Source: Streptomyces pseudovenezuelae
GTDB lineage: Bacteria > Actinomycetota > Actinomycetes > Streptomycetales > Streptomycetaceae
Assembly: GCF_029892565.1 (NCBI RefSeq)
Contig: NZ_JARXVH010000004.1
Location: 124,001-188,000, forward strand
Direction: 5' to 3'
DNA: 64,000 bases
Below the pieces are notes generated by a model. That model was not told the DNA's origin. It did not search any database and saw nothing but the letters and a program-made list of their open reading frames with translations. Both the position numbers and the translations under genes were made by a program. Position 1 is the first letter of the stretch. Every line of letters begins with the position of its first letter. Positions 8,081 to 16,836 of the stretch are shown here, piece after piece.

Positions 8081-8575
8081 TCAGACCACCTGGTGCAGCC
8101 ACCGCACGGGGGCACCCTCGCCCGCATACCTGAACGGTTCCAACTCGTCGTCCCACGGCTTGCCCAGGAGCTTGGCGATCTCCGCTTCCAGGTCCGTCTC
8201 GCCCTGTTGGGAGCGGATCAGGGCGGCGCGCAGGCGGTCCTCCGGGATGAGGATGTCGCCGTGGATGCCGGTGACGGCGTGGAAGATGCCGAGTTCGGGG
8301 GTGCAGCTGTAGCGCTCGCCCTCGGCGGTGGCGCAGGGCTCGGCGGTGACCTCGAAACGCAGCAGGTGCCAGCCGCGCAGGGCGGAGGCGAGCTTGGACG
8401 CGGTGCCGGGCTGGCCCTGCCAGGAGAACTCGGAGCGCCAGGTGCCGGGCGCGGCCGGTTGCCGGATCCAGTCGAGGTTGACGCGGGTGCCGAGTACGCC
8501 GGCTACGGCCCATTCGACGTGTGGGCACAGCGCGCGCGGCGCGGAGTGCACGTACAGAACTCCACGTGTCGTCAC
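8081..8575 (-). CDS. DUF3145 domain protein
   Basis: Conserved actinobacterial protein of unknown function, 164 residues, full length for the DUF3145 family. The N-terminus TTRGVLYVHSAPRALCPHVEWA and the internal GERYSCTPELGIFHA are characteristic. No signal peptide or membrane segment. Start: GTG 8575 has a textbook GGAGG 6 bases upstream; longer forms from upstream codons would have no ribosome site. It commonly sits next to fabF in Streptomyces, so a link to lipid metabolism is conceivable but unproven. Convergent with fabF. Confidence 0.93.
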   Translation of the reverse strand: MTTRGVLYVHSAPRALCPHVEWAVAGVLGTRVNLDWIRQPAAPGTWRSEFSWQGQPGTASKLASALRGWHLLRFEVTAEPCATAEGERYSCTPELGIFHAVTGIHGDILIPEDRLRAALIRSQQGETDLEAEIAKLLGKPWDDELEPFRYAGEGAPVRWLHQVV

Positions 8576-8845
8576 CGGGACCTCCGGGCTGAGCGGGACA
8601 TCTTGCTGACTGGCGGGCGGTTGTGGCGGGTCGGCCACGTTGATGGCGAGGCTACCGTGCGGTGGCGCAAGGAGTGTGACGTACCGTCCGTCCTGATGCC
8701 CCGAAACGCCTGCCATTCACCCGGCAGGACGCCTGTACGGCGTGAACCGTTGCACGGTGCGTGGATCGGGAACTCTCGCGCGTTGTTATGGACGGAGACC
8801 GGTGGATGTCTGCCGGTGTGCGCCGAGTGAGGGGATCACCAGCCT

Positions 8846-9739
8846 ATGCGGAAGCCCAGCCACCGCTCTCGGACCGTGCTGGCCGCCGTGACGGCGACCG
8901 TCCTGGGTGTCGCCGCGTGCGACGCCTCCGGTGGCAACTCCGCCGGGCCGGGCGGCATCAAGGCGCAGAAGGTGAAGCCGTCCCCCACGCCGACGTGGGA
9001 CGCGAGTCCGGGCTCGGTCGCCGCCGTGGGCGACTCGATCACGCGCGGCTTCGACGCCTGTTCGGTGCTGTCGGACTGCCCGGAGGTGTCATGGGCGACG
9101 GGCGACAGCGAGCGGGTGGACAGTCTCGCCGTGCGGCTGCTGGGCAGGGCGAAGGCGGCCGAGCGCAGTTGGAACTACGCGGTGACCGGGGCCCGGATGG
9201 CCGACCTGTCCGGCCAGCTGACGCAGGCCGCGGTGAAGAAGCCGCAGTTGGTGACGGTGATGGTGGGCGCGAACGACGCCTGCCGCTCCTCCACCTCGGC
9301 GATGACGTCGGTGGCCGACTTCCGCACCGACTTCGAGGACGCCCTGAGTTCACTGCGCACGCGGCTGCCGAAGACGCAGGTGTACGTGGCGAGCGTGCCG
9401 AACCTGAAGCGGCTGTGGTCCCAGGGGCGCAGCAACGCGCTGGGCAAGCAGGTGTGGAAGCTCGGCATCTGCCCCTCGATGCTGGGCGACGCGGACGCGC
9501 TGGACTCGGCGGCGACCCTGCGCCGGGACACCGTGCAGCAGCGGGTCGAGGACTACAACAAGGTGCTTGAGGAGATCTGCGCCAAGGACCGCCGGTGCCG
9601 CTTCGACGGCGGCGCGGTCTACGACTACCGGTTCGGCACCGACCAGTTGAGCCACTGGGACTGGTTCCACCCGAGTGTGAACGGCCAGGCCCGACTGGCG
9701 GAGATGGCCTACCGTGCCGTCGTCGCGAAAGAGGCGTGA
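8846..9739 (+). CDS. SGNH/GDSL-family hydrolase lipoprotein
   Basis: Secreted lipid-anchored esterase or lipase-like hydrolase, 297 residues. Signal peptide with positive n-region and lipobox GVAAC (Cys25), then a Pro/Ser/Thr linker. Block I GDSIT with nucleophile S64, block III GAND (MVGANDAC) and block V DWFHPSVNGQ (Asp-His) are all present, with paired cysteines that fit the disulfide-rich Streptomyces lipase SGNH fold. A GAGGGGA lies upstream of the ATG. Its 5' region (8576-8845) is shared with the divergent DUF3145 gene. Substrate (lipid, acetylated sugar) unknown. Confidence 0.92.
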   Translation: MRKPSHRSRTVLAAVTATVLGVAACDASGGNSAGPGGIKAQKVKPSPTPTWDASPGSVAAVGDSITRGFDACSVLSDCPEVSWATGDSERVDSLAVRLLGRAKAAERSWNYAVTGARMADLSGQLTQAAVKKPQLVTVMVGANDACRSSTSAMTSVADFRTDFEDALSSLRTRLPKTQVYVASVPNLKRLWSQGRSNALGKQVWKLGICPSMLGDADALDSAATLRRDTVQQRVEDYNKVLEEICAKDRRCRFDGGAVYDYRFGTDQLSHWDWFHPSVNGQARLAEMAYRAVVAKEA

Positions 9740-9768
9740 CGCGGGGGCCGTGACTTAGGGTTCCGCTC

Positions 9769-10743
9769 ATGAGCGAACAGTTCGGCACACTTTCCGACGG
9801 CACCCCGGTGCACCGCTGGACCCTGGAGCGGTCCGGCGTCCGGGTGCGGATCCTCTCGTACGGCGGGATCGTGCAGTCGGTCGAGGTCCCGGACCGGGAG
9901 GGGCGGACCGGGAACGTGGTGCTCGGGTTCGCCGACCTGGACGGCTATCTCACGCACCCGGAGCCGTATCTCGGTGCCCTGGTCGGCCGGTACGCCAACC
10001 GGATCGCGGGCGGCCGCTTCCCGCTGGACGGCGTGACGTACGCGCTCGCGCAGAACACCCCGCCCAACTCCCTGCACGGCGGCGAGCGCGGCTTCGACAA
10101 GCGCGTGTGGGACGTGACGCCGGTCGACGGGCACGGACTTCGGCTGAGCCGGGTCGGTCCGCACGGCGAGGAGGGGTTCCCGGGCCGCGTCGAGGTCTCG
10201 GCGACGTACACGCTCGACGACTCCGGCGCGCTGCGCATCGCCTACGAGGCGGTGACGGACGCGCCGACCGTGGTGAACCTGACGAACCACTCGTACTGGA
10301 ACCTGGCCGGCGGCGGGAACGCGGGCGGTCACGAACTGCGGCTCGACGCCTCCCACTACACCCCCGTCGACGCCGATCTGATCCCGACCGGCGTTCTGGA
10401 GGAGGTGGCGGGGACGCGCTTCGACTTCCGGGAGGCACGGAAGGTCGGGGCCGGCTACGACCACAACTTCGTGCTCGACGGCGGGGTGACGCGGGCCGCG
10501 CGGGAGGTCGGCGAGCTGTACGACCCGGCGTCCGGTCGCGTCCTGACCGTCTCGACCACCGAACCGGGGCTCCAGCTGTACACCGCGGACCACCTGCGCG
10601 AGCCCTTCGCTCCCGGTGACGCGATCGCCCTGGAGACCCAGCACTTCCCCGACTCCCCGAACCGGCCGGAGTTCCCGAGCACGGTGCTGCGGCCGGGCGA
10701 GGTGTACCGGTCGGAGACGGTGTACGGATTCACCGTCCGCTAA
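9769..10743 (+). CDS. galM: Aldose 1-epimerase (galactose mutarotase)
   Basis: Interconverts alpha and beta anomers of galactose or glucose in the cytoplasm, 324 residues, no signal peptide. Seen: GRYANRIAGGRF, NSLHGGERGFDKRVW, the catalytic His in NLTNHSYWNL and the C-terminal ALETQHFPDSPN carrying the catalytic Glu. ATG 9769 is 7 bases after TAGGGT (9756-9761), suggesting leaderless transcription. Convergent with the GH3 glycosidase. A second, Tat-exported paralogue is at 35524. The symbol is used in the family sense; the true sugar could be arabinose or another aldose. Confidence 0.93.
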   Translation: MSEQFGTLSDGTPVHRWTLERSGVRVRILSYGGIVQSVEVPDREGRTGNVVLGFADLDGYLTHPEPYLGALVGRYANRIAGGRFPLDGVTYALAQNTPPNSLHGGERGFDKRVWDVTPVDGHGLRLSRVGPHGEEGFPGRVEVSATYTLDDSGALRIAYEAVTDAPTVVNLTNHSYWNLAGGGNAGGHELRLDASHYTPVDADLIPTGVLEEVAGTRFDFREARKVGAGYDHNFVLDGGVTRAAREVGELYDPASGRVLTVSTTEPGLQLYTADHLREPFAPGDAIALETQHFPDSPNRPEFPSTVLRPGEVYRSETVYGFTVR

Positions 10744-10761
10744 GGGCTCTTGAAGGCCCTT
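10742..10761 (+). terminator. Hairpin overlapping the galM stop
   Basis: Short stem AAGGGC/GCCCTT around an 8-base loop that starts within the galM stop codon. With the larger hairpin at 10821-10852 it probably ends galM transcription. Confidence 0.5.
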
Positions 10762-10820
10762 GAGCGAACCGCCTCGTCCGCCGAGGGCCCCGGAAAACCA
10801 CGCGCCCGAAAACCACTTCG

Positions 10821-10852
10821 CCCCGGTCCAGGGGTCAGGTCCCGGACCGGGG
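10821..10852. terminator. Bidirectional hairpin between galM and GH3
   Basis: Stem CCCCGGTCC/GGACCGGGG extended by an inner GGG/CCC pair. It lies midway between two convergent genes and can serve both directions. Confidence 0.7.
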
Positions 10853-10878
10853 CAGCTCGTGGGGAAGTTCGTCCCGGG

Positions 10879-13296
10879 TCAGACGTTAATCGTCGCGGTG
10901 ATCCTGCGGTCGGTGATCGAGCGGCCGACCTGGATCTCGTACGAACCCTTCACAAACGACCACCCGTTGGTCGCCTCGTCCCAGATCTCGAAGGCGCGGC
11001 GCGGGAGTTCGATGACGGCGTCGGTGGTCTCGCCGGGTCCGGCCTCGACGCTCGCGAATCCGGCCAGCCAGCGGCCGGGGCGGTCGGTGGTGGGCTGCGC
11101 CGGGGCGAGGTAGAGCTGGACGATCTCGCGGCCGGGGCGCGCGCCGGAGTTGCGGACGCGGATGGTGGCGGTCGCGCCGTTCACGTCGACGGACTCATAC
11201 GTCCAGTCGGTGTAGCCGAGGCCGTGGCCGAAGGGGTACGAGGGGGTGCGGCCCGTCTTCTCCCAGGCGCGGTAGCCGATGAAGACGCCCTCGGTGTACG
11301 GGAGTTCGCCGTCGACGGGGGTCACCTGGGTGACCGGGGCGTCGGCCAGGGCGCCCCAGGTGGTGGGCAGCCGGCCGCCCGGCTCGTGCGCGCCGGTGAG
11401 GACGTCCGCGAGGGCCGCGCCGCCTTCCTGGCCGGGGAACCAGCTGAGCAGCACGGCGGACACGTCGTCGCGCCAGGGCAGTTCGACCGGGGAGCCGGAG
11501 TTGACGATCACGACGGTGTTCGGGTTGGCGGCGGCGACGGCGCGGACCAGGTCGTCCTGGCGGCCGGGCAGTTGGAGGTCCTTGCGGTCGAAGCCCTCCG
11601 ACTCGACGCGCTCGGTGGTGGCGACCACGACGACGGCGGTGTCGGCCGCGCGGGCCGACTCGACGGCCTCGGCGATCAGTTCGTCGGCGTCGCGCTGCGG
11701 CTCCTGGTGGGCGAGGGCGAAGGTGACGACCTTGAAGGGGACGCCCTCGGGGAGCGCGAAGACATGGGTGAGGGAGACCTCGACCGGCTCACCGGCGACG
11801 AGTTCGGCCTGGGCGCGGGGCACCGGGGCGCCGAACATGGCCTCGAAGGGGTCGCTGTCGTCGGTGGGGAGCTGGACGTCGTCGTAGTACGTGGTGCCGG
11901 CGACGGAGAGGGTGAAGCGGCCCATGCCCTTGATGCCGAAGGTGTGCGGGCCGCTGTCGCGCGGGGTGAAGGTGCCGGTCAGCTCGACGGTGTGGAGGAT
12001 CTCGTGGGTGACGCCGTCGGGGAGGTCCGAACCCATCCACTGGATATGCCCGTTGGGCACGGAACGGGTGCCGATGACCTCGCCCGCCGCGTCACGGCAG
12101 ACCGCGCGCAGCTCGAACCCCTGGTCGGCGACGGCGAGTTCGGTGGCGGGGTCGGCGCCGACGGTGTACGTGAGGGTGCCGTCGGGGAGGGCGGCGGTGA
12201 GGCCGTCGAGCGGGGAGACGACATGGGCCGGGAAGACCGTGGCGGAGCCGCCGCCGAGGACGCGGGCGTCGCGGGCGGCGGCGCCGATGAGGGCGACCGT
12301 GCGATTCGCCCGCAGCGGGAGCGCGCCCCGCTCGTTGCGGACGAGGACGAAGGCGCGGCGGGCGATCTCGCGGGCCAGCTCCTCGCCGTCGACGGGCTCG
12401 GGCGGTGCGGTGACGGCGGGTTCGGCGCCCTCCAGGATGCCGACGCGGGCGGCGAGCCGCAGGACGCGGCGCACGGCCTCGTCGACGGTGGCCTCCTCGA
12501 CCTCACCGTCCCGGACGGCCTTGGCGAGGGCCTCGCCGTACACGGTCCGCGGGCCCGGCATGGCGACGTCCAGACCGCCCTCGACGGCGGCGACCGTGTC
12601 GCGGGCGGCGCTCCAGTCGGAGACGTTGTAGCCGTCGAAGTCCCATTCACCGCGCAGGACTTCGTTCACCAGATACCGGTGCTCGGTCATCGTCGTGCCG
12701 TTGACCGTGTTGTACGCGGTCATGATGCCCCACGGGTGGGCGTTCTCGACGATGTGCTCGAAGGGCGCCAAGTACAGCTCGCGCAGGGCGCGTTGGGAGA
12801 CCAGGTTGTCGACGGTGAAGCGGTCGGTCTCGGCGTCGTTGGCGACGAAGTGCTTGACGGTGGTGCCGACACCGCCCGCCTGTACGCCGCTCACGTACCC
12901 GGCGCCGATCCGCCCCGTCAGGTAGGGGTCCTCGCTGTACGCCTCGAAGTGCCGTCCGCCGAGCGGGGACCGGTGCAGGTTGACCGTCGGGGCGAGCAGC
13001 ACGTGGACGCCCTTGCGGCGGGCCTCCTGGGCGAGCAGCACACCGGCGCGGTGGGCCAACTCCGGGTCCCAGGTGGCCGCGAGGGCGGTCGGAGAGGGCA
13101 GGGCGACGGAGGGATCGTCGGCGGTCCAGCGCACGCCCCGGACGCCGATCGGGCCGTCGGACATGACGAGGGACTTCAGTCCGATCTCCGGCAGCGCGGG
13201 CAGGGACCAGGTGTCCTGGCCGGCCAGCAGCCGGGCCTTGGCGTCCAGGTCCAGCTTGCCGAGCGCGACCTCGACGGCGGATTCCGTTCCCCCCAT
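10879..13296 (-). CDS. GH3 glycoside hydrolase (beta-glucosidase type)
   Basis: Retaining glycosidase of family GH3, 805 residues, no signal peptide, so it likely acts on imported oligosaccharides. Order of domains: TIM barrel with KHFVANDAETDR and nucleophile D227 in YNVSDWSA; alpha/beta sandwich beginning near 290; a PA14-type insert (about 410-490, GTFTPRDSGPHTFGIKGMGR); second part of the sandwich; C-terminal fibronectin III-like domain (about 690-800). ATG 13296 has GGAGG 8 bases upstream. The PA14 insert is typical of enzymes for short oligosaccharides. Divergent from a TetR regulator that probably controls it. Confidence 0.94.
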   Translation of the reverse strand: MGGTESAVEVALGKLDLDAKARLLAGQDTWSLPALPEIGLKSLVMSDGPIGVRGVRWTADDPSVALPSPTALAATWDPELAHRAGVLLAQEARRKGVHVLLAPTVNLHRSPLGGRHFEAYSEDPYLTGRIGAGYVSGVQAGGVGTTVKHFVANDAETDRFTVDNLVSQRALRELYLAPFEHIVENAHPWGIMTAYNTVNGTTMTEHRYLVNEVLRGEWDFDGYNVSDWSAARDTVAAVEGGLDVAMPGPRTVYGEALAKAVRDGEVEEATVDEAVRRVLRLAARVGILEGAEPAVTAPPEPVDGEELAREIARRAFVLVRNERGALPLRANRTVALIGAAARDARVLGGGSATVFPAHVVSPLDGLTAALPDGTLTYTVGADPATELAVADQGFELRAVCRDAAGEVIGTRSVPNGHIQWMGSDLPDGVTHEILHTVELTGTFTPRDSGPHTFGIKGMGRFTLSVAGTTYYDDVQLPTDDSDPFEAMFGAPVPRAQAELVAGEPVEVSLTHVFALPEGVPFKVVTFALAHQEPQRDADELIAEAVESARAADTAVVVVATTERVESEGFDRKDLQLPGRQDDLVRAVAAANPNTVVIVNSGSPVELPWRDDVSAVLLSWFPGQEGGAALADVLTGAHEPGGRLPTTWGALADAPVTQVTPVDGELPYTEGVFIGYRAWEKTGRTPSYPFGHGLGYTDWTYESVDVNGATATIRVRNSGARPGREIVQLYLAPAQPTTDRPGRWLAGFASVEAGPGETTDAVIELPRRAFEIWDEATNGWSFVKGSYEIQVGRSITDRRITATINV

Positions 13297-13346
13297 GGGA
13301 GTGCCTCCTCATTGAGTGCCTACGGTCCCCCCATCCTGCCTCGATT

Positions 13347-13364
13347 ACCTGTAGAGCGGTAGGT
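13347..13364. promoter_or_regulatory. Imperfect inverted repeat, possible TetR operator
   Basis: ACCTGTAGA/GCGGTAGGT, with only the outer 4 bp and one inner base symmetric, lies midway between the GH3 and tetR genes. TetR regulators usually bind such a site between themselves and their target. The symmetry is weak. Confidence 0.3.
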
Positions 13365-13414
13365 TTCGTTACCTCGCAGTTACTTTTCGCGGCCGTGTGC
13401 CGTACCGTGACGGC

Positions 13415-13969
13415 ATGAGGGCCAGGAGCGAGGAGCGGCGGGCGGAGATCGTCCGGGCCGCCCTTGAGGTGATCGCCGAGCGCGGCTACCGGGGGGCGAG
13501 CCTCGCGGCGGTGGCCGAGCGGGTCGGGCTGACCCAGCAGGGGCTGCTGCACCACTTCCCGACGAAGGAGGCGCTGCTGGTGGCCGTCCTGAAGGAACGG
13601 GACCGGTGGGACGCGGTGCCGGACACCCAGTGGCGGGTGGATCTGCTCGCCGCCCTCGTCGAGTACAACGCCATGCGCCCGGCGATCATCCAGACCTTCT
13701 CGGCACTGCTCGGCGAGAGCGTGACGGAGGGACATCCGGCGCGGGAGTACTTCACCGAGCGGTACACGCGAGTGCGGGCGAACATGGCGGACGTGCTGCG
13801 CGCCGAGTACGGCGACCGTCTGCCGAGCGGCCTCACTCCCGAGCGGGGCGCGCCACTGTTGGTCGCGGTGATGGACGGGCTCCAGTACCAGTGGCTCCTG
13901 GACCCGGAGTCGGTGGACATGCCGGGGGCGTTCCGGGACTTTCTCGCGCTGCTGGGTGAGGAAGCCTGA
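13415..13969 (+). CDS. TetR family transcriptional regulator
   Basis: Repressor of 184 residues. The N-terminal TetR HTH is clear at about 8-52 (RRAEIVRAALEVIAERGY, then LAAVAERVGLTQQGLLHHFPTKEALL); the C-terminal helical domain is of the TetR_C_6/BetI type. ATG 13415 is 6 bases after TACCGT; a GTG at 13397 is an unneeded extension. Divergent from the GH3 gene with a 118-bp gap, which suggests control of that glycosidase by a sugar or glycoside ligand. Confidence 0.92.
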   Translation: MRARSEERRAEIVRAALEVIAERGYRGASLAAVAERVGLTQQGLLHHFPTKEALLVAVLKERDRWDAVPDTQWRVDLLAALVEYNAMRPAIIQTFSALLGESVTEGHPAREYFTERYTRVRANMADVLRAEYGDRLPSGLTPERGAPLLVAVMDGLQYQWLLDPESVDMPGAFRDFLALLGEEA

Positions 13970-13993
13970 GCTGGAGGTCCGGGCTGTTGGTCA

Positions 13994-14383
13994 TCACTCC
14001 GGCGCGGGCACCGCGGCAACGACCTCGATCTCGATCTGCGCCTCGGGGCGGAACAGTCGCGAGGCCTCGAAGGTCATGCTCGTCGGCGGGGTCCCGGTGA
14101 GGAACTCCCGTCGTACAGAACCGTATTCGGGCAGCTTGTCGATGTCGGTCAGGTACGAGCGGATGTTGATGACGTGGTCCAGGGTCGCCCCGTGGGCCCG
14201 GAGCAGCGCGTCCAGCGCCTCGAAGATCCCGCGCGTCTGCTCGGCGAGCGTGTCACCCTCGGCGATCTGCCCGGAGACGAACAACAGGGCGCTGCCGTCG
14301 GGGTGTTCGACGCGGGCGACCTGGGAGTAGTAGGGGCTCGCGGGCTGGGGCGCGGTGGGCGGGTTGTCCAGGGTGATACGCAT
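13994..14383 (-). CDS. RidA/YjgF-family protein
   Basis: Small trimeric enamine/imine deaminase-type protein of 129 residues (Rid family, YjgH/UK114 relatives). Seen: LLFVSGQIAEGDTLAEQTRGIFEALDALLRAHGATLDHVINIRSYLTD, and the C-terminal FRPEAQIEIEVVAAVP. In place of the Arg-Glu pair of true RidA, the end reads IEIEVVA, so the deaminase role is uncertain. ATG 14383 lies 7 bases after TAGCGT (minus, 14396-14391). Divergent from the LysR regulator with facing promoters, which suggests LysR control. Confidence 0.9.
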   Translation of the reverse strand: MRITLDNPPTAPQPASPYYSQVARVEHPDGSALLFVSGQIAEGDTLAEQTRGIFEALDALLRAHGATLDHVINIRSYLTDIDKLPEYGSVRREFLTGTPPTSMTFEASRLFRPEAQIEIEVVAAVPAPE

Positions 14384-14441
14384 GCCCTCGACGCTAGGGG
14401 CGGCCGTGTGATGCGACAAGCGAATGTCTAGCATGGGTGCC
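14384..14441. promoter_or_regulatory. Face-to-face promoters of ridA-like and lysR genes
   Basis: The -10 box TAGCGT for the leftward gene (14396-14391) and TAGCAT for the rightward gene (14429-14434) face each other across 32 bp; each is 7 bases from its start codon. The -35 regions must overlap, so a LysR bound here would control both directions. A direct repeat GCGACAAGCGA (GCGA twice) lies between. Confidence 0.6.
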
Positions 14442-15455
14442 ATGCCGAATCAGCATCACGCGGGGTCGCGGGCGGCTGCGGACGTACCCGATGTCTCGAC
14501 GACTTGGCTGCGCGTGTTCCTGGAGGTCGCCCGGCACGGTTCGTTCACCGTGGCCGCGCGAACGCTCGGGTGGACGCAGTCGGCCGTGTCGCGGCAAATC
14601 TCCGCGCTGGAAGGGGCGTTGGGCGGTGGACCGCTCTTCGACCGGTTGCCGCGCGGGGTACGGCTCACGGAGGCGGGCCGGGTCCTCGTCCCGCACGCGG
14701 AGTCCGTCGCAGAGATCCTGTACGGCGTCGCCCGCGAGTTGACGGACCTGCGCGAAGTGGCGGGCGGGCGGCTGCGGTTCGGGGCGTTCCCGACGGCCGA
14801 CGCGGCGCTGGTGCCGCACGCCCTGGCCGCGTTCCGCACCCGGCATCCCGGGGTCCGCCTCTCCCGCGAGGAGGGCCTGACACCCCGGCTCCTGGACCGG
14901 CTGACCACCGGCCACCTCGACCTGGCGGTCGTCTCGACGACGGCCGGCGCCCCACTGGAACCGTACGAACTCCACCACCTCCTCGACGAGTCCCTGTACG
15001 TCGCCGTCCCCGCCGGCCACCCCCTGGCGGGCTCCGCGTCTCCGGTCCGGCTCGGCCGGTTCGCCGACGCCGACTGGATCTCGGGCAGCCCCCGCCCCGA
15101 GGGCACCCTTCTGGACGCGGCCCTGCGCCAGGGCTTCCGGCCGCGCGTGGCGCACGTCGTCGCCGAATGGACCGCCAAGCAGGGGTACGTCGCGGCCGAC
15201 CTCGGCGTGGCCCTGGTGCCGGCGCTCGCCGCCGGGTCCGTACGCCCGGACATCGCACTGTTGCGGGTGCTCGACGAGGGAGCGCCGGCGCGGGCGGTGT
15301 ACGCGGCGACGGCGCGGGGGCGGACGCCGGCGTCTGCGGTCGAGGCGTTCGTGGGGGTGTTGCGGGAGGGGGCGGGGCGGGTGCGCGGGGTTGAGACTTA
15401 CGCGTCCGGTGGCGGCCAGCCGACGGCTCGGAAGACGGCGACGGGGTCCAAGTAG
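14442..15455 (+). CDS. LysR family transcriptional regulator
   Basis: Regulator of 337 residues. The N-terminal LysR HTH is canonical (TTWLRVFLEVARHGSFTVAARTLGWTQSAVSRQISALEGALGGGPLFDRLPRG at about 20-72), followed by a periplasmic-binding-protein-type effector domain (about 100-310). ATG 14442 is 7 bases after TAGCAT; ATG 14424 is less likely. The 3' end overlaps the convergent SnoaL gene by 58 bp. The last 30 residues are low-complexity. Likely target: the divergent RidA-like gene. Confidence 0.92.
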   Translation: MPNQHHAGSRAAADVPDVSTTWLRVFLEVARHGSFTVAARTLGWTQSAVSRQISALEGALGGGPLFDRLPRGVRLTEAGRVLVPHAESVAEILYGVARELTDLREVAGGRLRFGAFPTADAALVPHALAAFRTRHPGVRLSREEGLTPRLLDRLTTGHLDLAVVSTTAGAPLEPYELHHLLDESLYVAVPAGHPLAGSASPVRLGRFADADWISGSPRPEGTLLDAALRQGFRPRVAHVVAEWTAKQGYVAADLGVALVPALAAGSVRPDIALLRVLDEGAPARAVYAATARGRTPASAVEAFVGVLREGAGRVRGVETYASGGGQPTARKTATGSK

Positions 15456-15865
15456 TCCCGCCAGTGGGTCACTCCGCGGTCCTTGACGGTGATCACGGAG
15501 ACGAAGTGGTTGTCGTAGGCGCGGCCGGTGTGGACGGCCCGTCCGTGCACCGCGTACTCGAGGACGACCACGGACGTCTCGGGGTCCCGGTGGACGGCGA
15601 GTTCGTCGGCGCTGTGCAGGACCATGACGTCGCCGTAGCCGCGGTAGAGGTCGGCGACTGCGTGGCGGCCGTGGACCTGGCGCGGGTATCCGGGTACGGA
15701 GATCACGTACTCGAAGACCACGTCCTCGGCGAGAAGGCCGAAGAAGTGGTCGCCGTCGACGAGGTCCGCCAACCCCTCCTGGACGATGCGGAAGAAGGGG
15801 CCCAGCGCGGCGAAGTCGTCGATGTTGTCGATGCCGTTGACGTTGTTGATGTCTTCCGTGGACAT
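15398..15865 (-). CDS. SnoaL-like nuclear-transport-factor-2-fold protein
   Basis: Small NTF2-fold protein of 155 residues (SnoaL_2 type), a fold used by cyclases, isomerases and lipid-binding scaffolds. Seen: a leading helix FFRIVQEGLADLV, the GYPRQVHGRHAVADLYRGY segment and the terminal THWRDYLDPVAVFRAVG. No specific active site can be assigned. The ATG is 2 bases after the stop of the NmrA-like gene, preceded by GGTGGGG, so the two form an operon. Overlaps the 3' end of lysR on the other strand. Confidence 0.88.
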   Translation of the reverse strand: MSTEDINNVNGIDNIDDFAALGPFFRIVQEGLADLVDGDHFFGLLAEDVVFEYVISVPGYPRQVHGRHAVADLYRGYGDVMVLHSADELAVHRDPETSVVVLEYAVHGRAVHTGRAYDNHFVSVITVKDRGVTHWRDYLDPVAVFRAVGWPPPDA

Positions 15866-15867
15866 GG

Positions 15868-16725
15868 TCACCCCACCACCGGAGCGGTCCAGGCGCGGAC
15901 GTTGCGCCGCGCGAAGTCGTGGAAGGTGCTGGGCAGTTGGCCGGTTACCTTCTCGATGTCGTCGTTGGGTGTGGAGCCGTTGCCGGAGATGATGCCGCCG
16001 GTCAGCCAGCGGAGCATCACCGCGTAGTCGGCGGGGACGAGGCCGGCCGCGACCGCGCCGCCGATCCATACCTCGGGGTCGAGGTCCTGGTGCCGGACGG
16101 GCCGGCTGGTCAACGCGGCGATGGTGTCGGCGACTTGGCCGACCGTGAGGGCCTGCGGTCCGGTGGGCGCGTACTGCGCACCGGCGTGGGCCTCGGGGGC
16201 GAGCAGCGTCTCGACCGCGACGGCGGCGATGTCGGCCGCGTCCACGAAGGCCTCCGTGCCACCGCCGGTCGGTACCGTGATCACGCCGTCGATGACCGGC
16301 AGATGGGCGTCGCTGAAGTTCTGCATCACCCATGCGGGGCGGAGGATGGAGTGCGTGAGGGCTCCTCGCGCGGCGAGGCCGTCCTCAACTGCCTTGATGT
16401 CGACCTCGGTTGGCGCCTGGTCGCCGCCGTAGGTGCTGAGGTACGTCACGTGTCGCACGCCCGCCGCTTCCGCGAGGTCGAGGAAGGCGGCCACCTGGTC
16501 GGCGTAGGAGACGCGCAGTACGGGCGTGACGAGGTAGAGGCGGTCGGTGCCGGTGAGGGCGGCGGTGTGGGTGGTCGGGTCGTCCCAGTCGAACGGCACG
16601 TCGGCGCCGTGGCGCGCGGCGGTGCGGGTGGCGAGCCCCCGCTCGGCGAGCTTCGTCGCGACGAGTGAGCCGGTCCGCCCGGTGCCGCCGAGGACGAGTA
16701 CGGCGGTCTGTGATGGGGCATTCAT
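15868..16725 (-). CDS. NmrA-like NAD(P)-binding protein
   Basis: Atypical short-chain dehydrogenase of the NmrA/NAD(P)H-quinone oxidoreductase type, 285 residues. N-terminal Rossmann motif VLVLGGTGRTGSLVA (about 9-23), YLVTPVLRVSYADQ and HSILRPAWVMQNF. The YxxxK active site of classical SDRs is not evident, as expected for NmrA-like proteins, which act as redox sensors or reductases. First gene of a two-gene operon with the SnoaL-like protein, divergent from an AraC regulator that is its likely controller. Confidence 0.9.
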   Translation of the reverse strand: MNAPSQTAVLVLGGTGRTGSLVATKLAERGLATRTAARHGADVPFDWDDPTTHTAALTGTDRLYLVTPVLRVSYADQVAAFLDLAEAAGVRHVTYLSTYGGDQAPTEVDIKAVEDGLAARGALTHSILRPAWVMQNFSDAHLPVIDGVITVPTGGGTEAFVDAADIAAVAVETLLAPEAHAGAQYAPTGPQALTVGQVADTIAALTSRPVRHQDLDPEVWIGGAVAAGLVPADYAVMLRWLTGGIISGNGSTPNDDIEKVTGQLPSTFHDFARRNVRAWTAPVVG

Positions 16726-16836
16726 GCGTCAATCGTGAGGTGGTGCTCCGAGTGAATCAATGTGCGAATCGCTCACTTCTTTACGTCAGACGCTTGGATT
16801 GATGCCCACTGCGGCCGTCTGGCTGATACTGACCGG

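Noticed and set aside
10750..13362. 870-codon open frame on the plus strand opposite the GH3 gene
   Set aside because: It mirrors the codon structure of the GH3 gene, has no ribosome site and yields Gly/Asp/Val-rich nonsense. High-GC DNA gives such long antisense frames.
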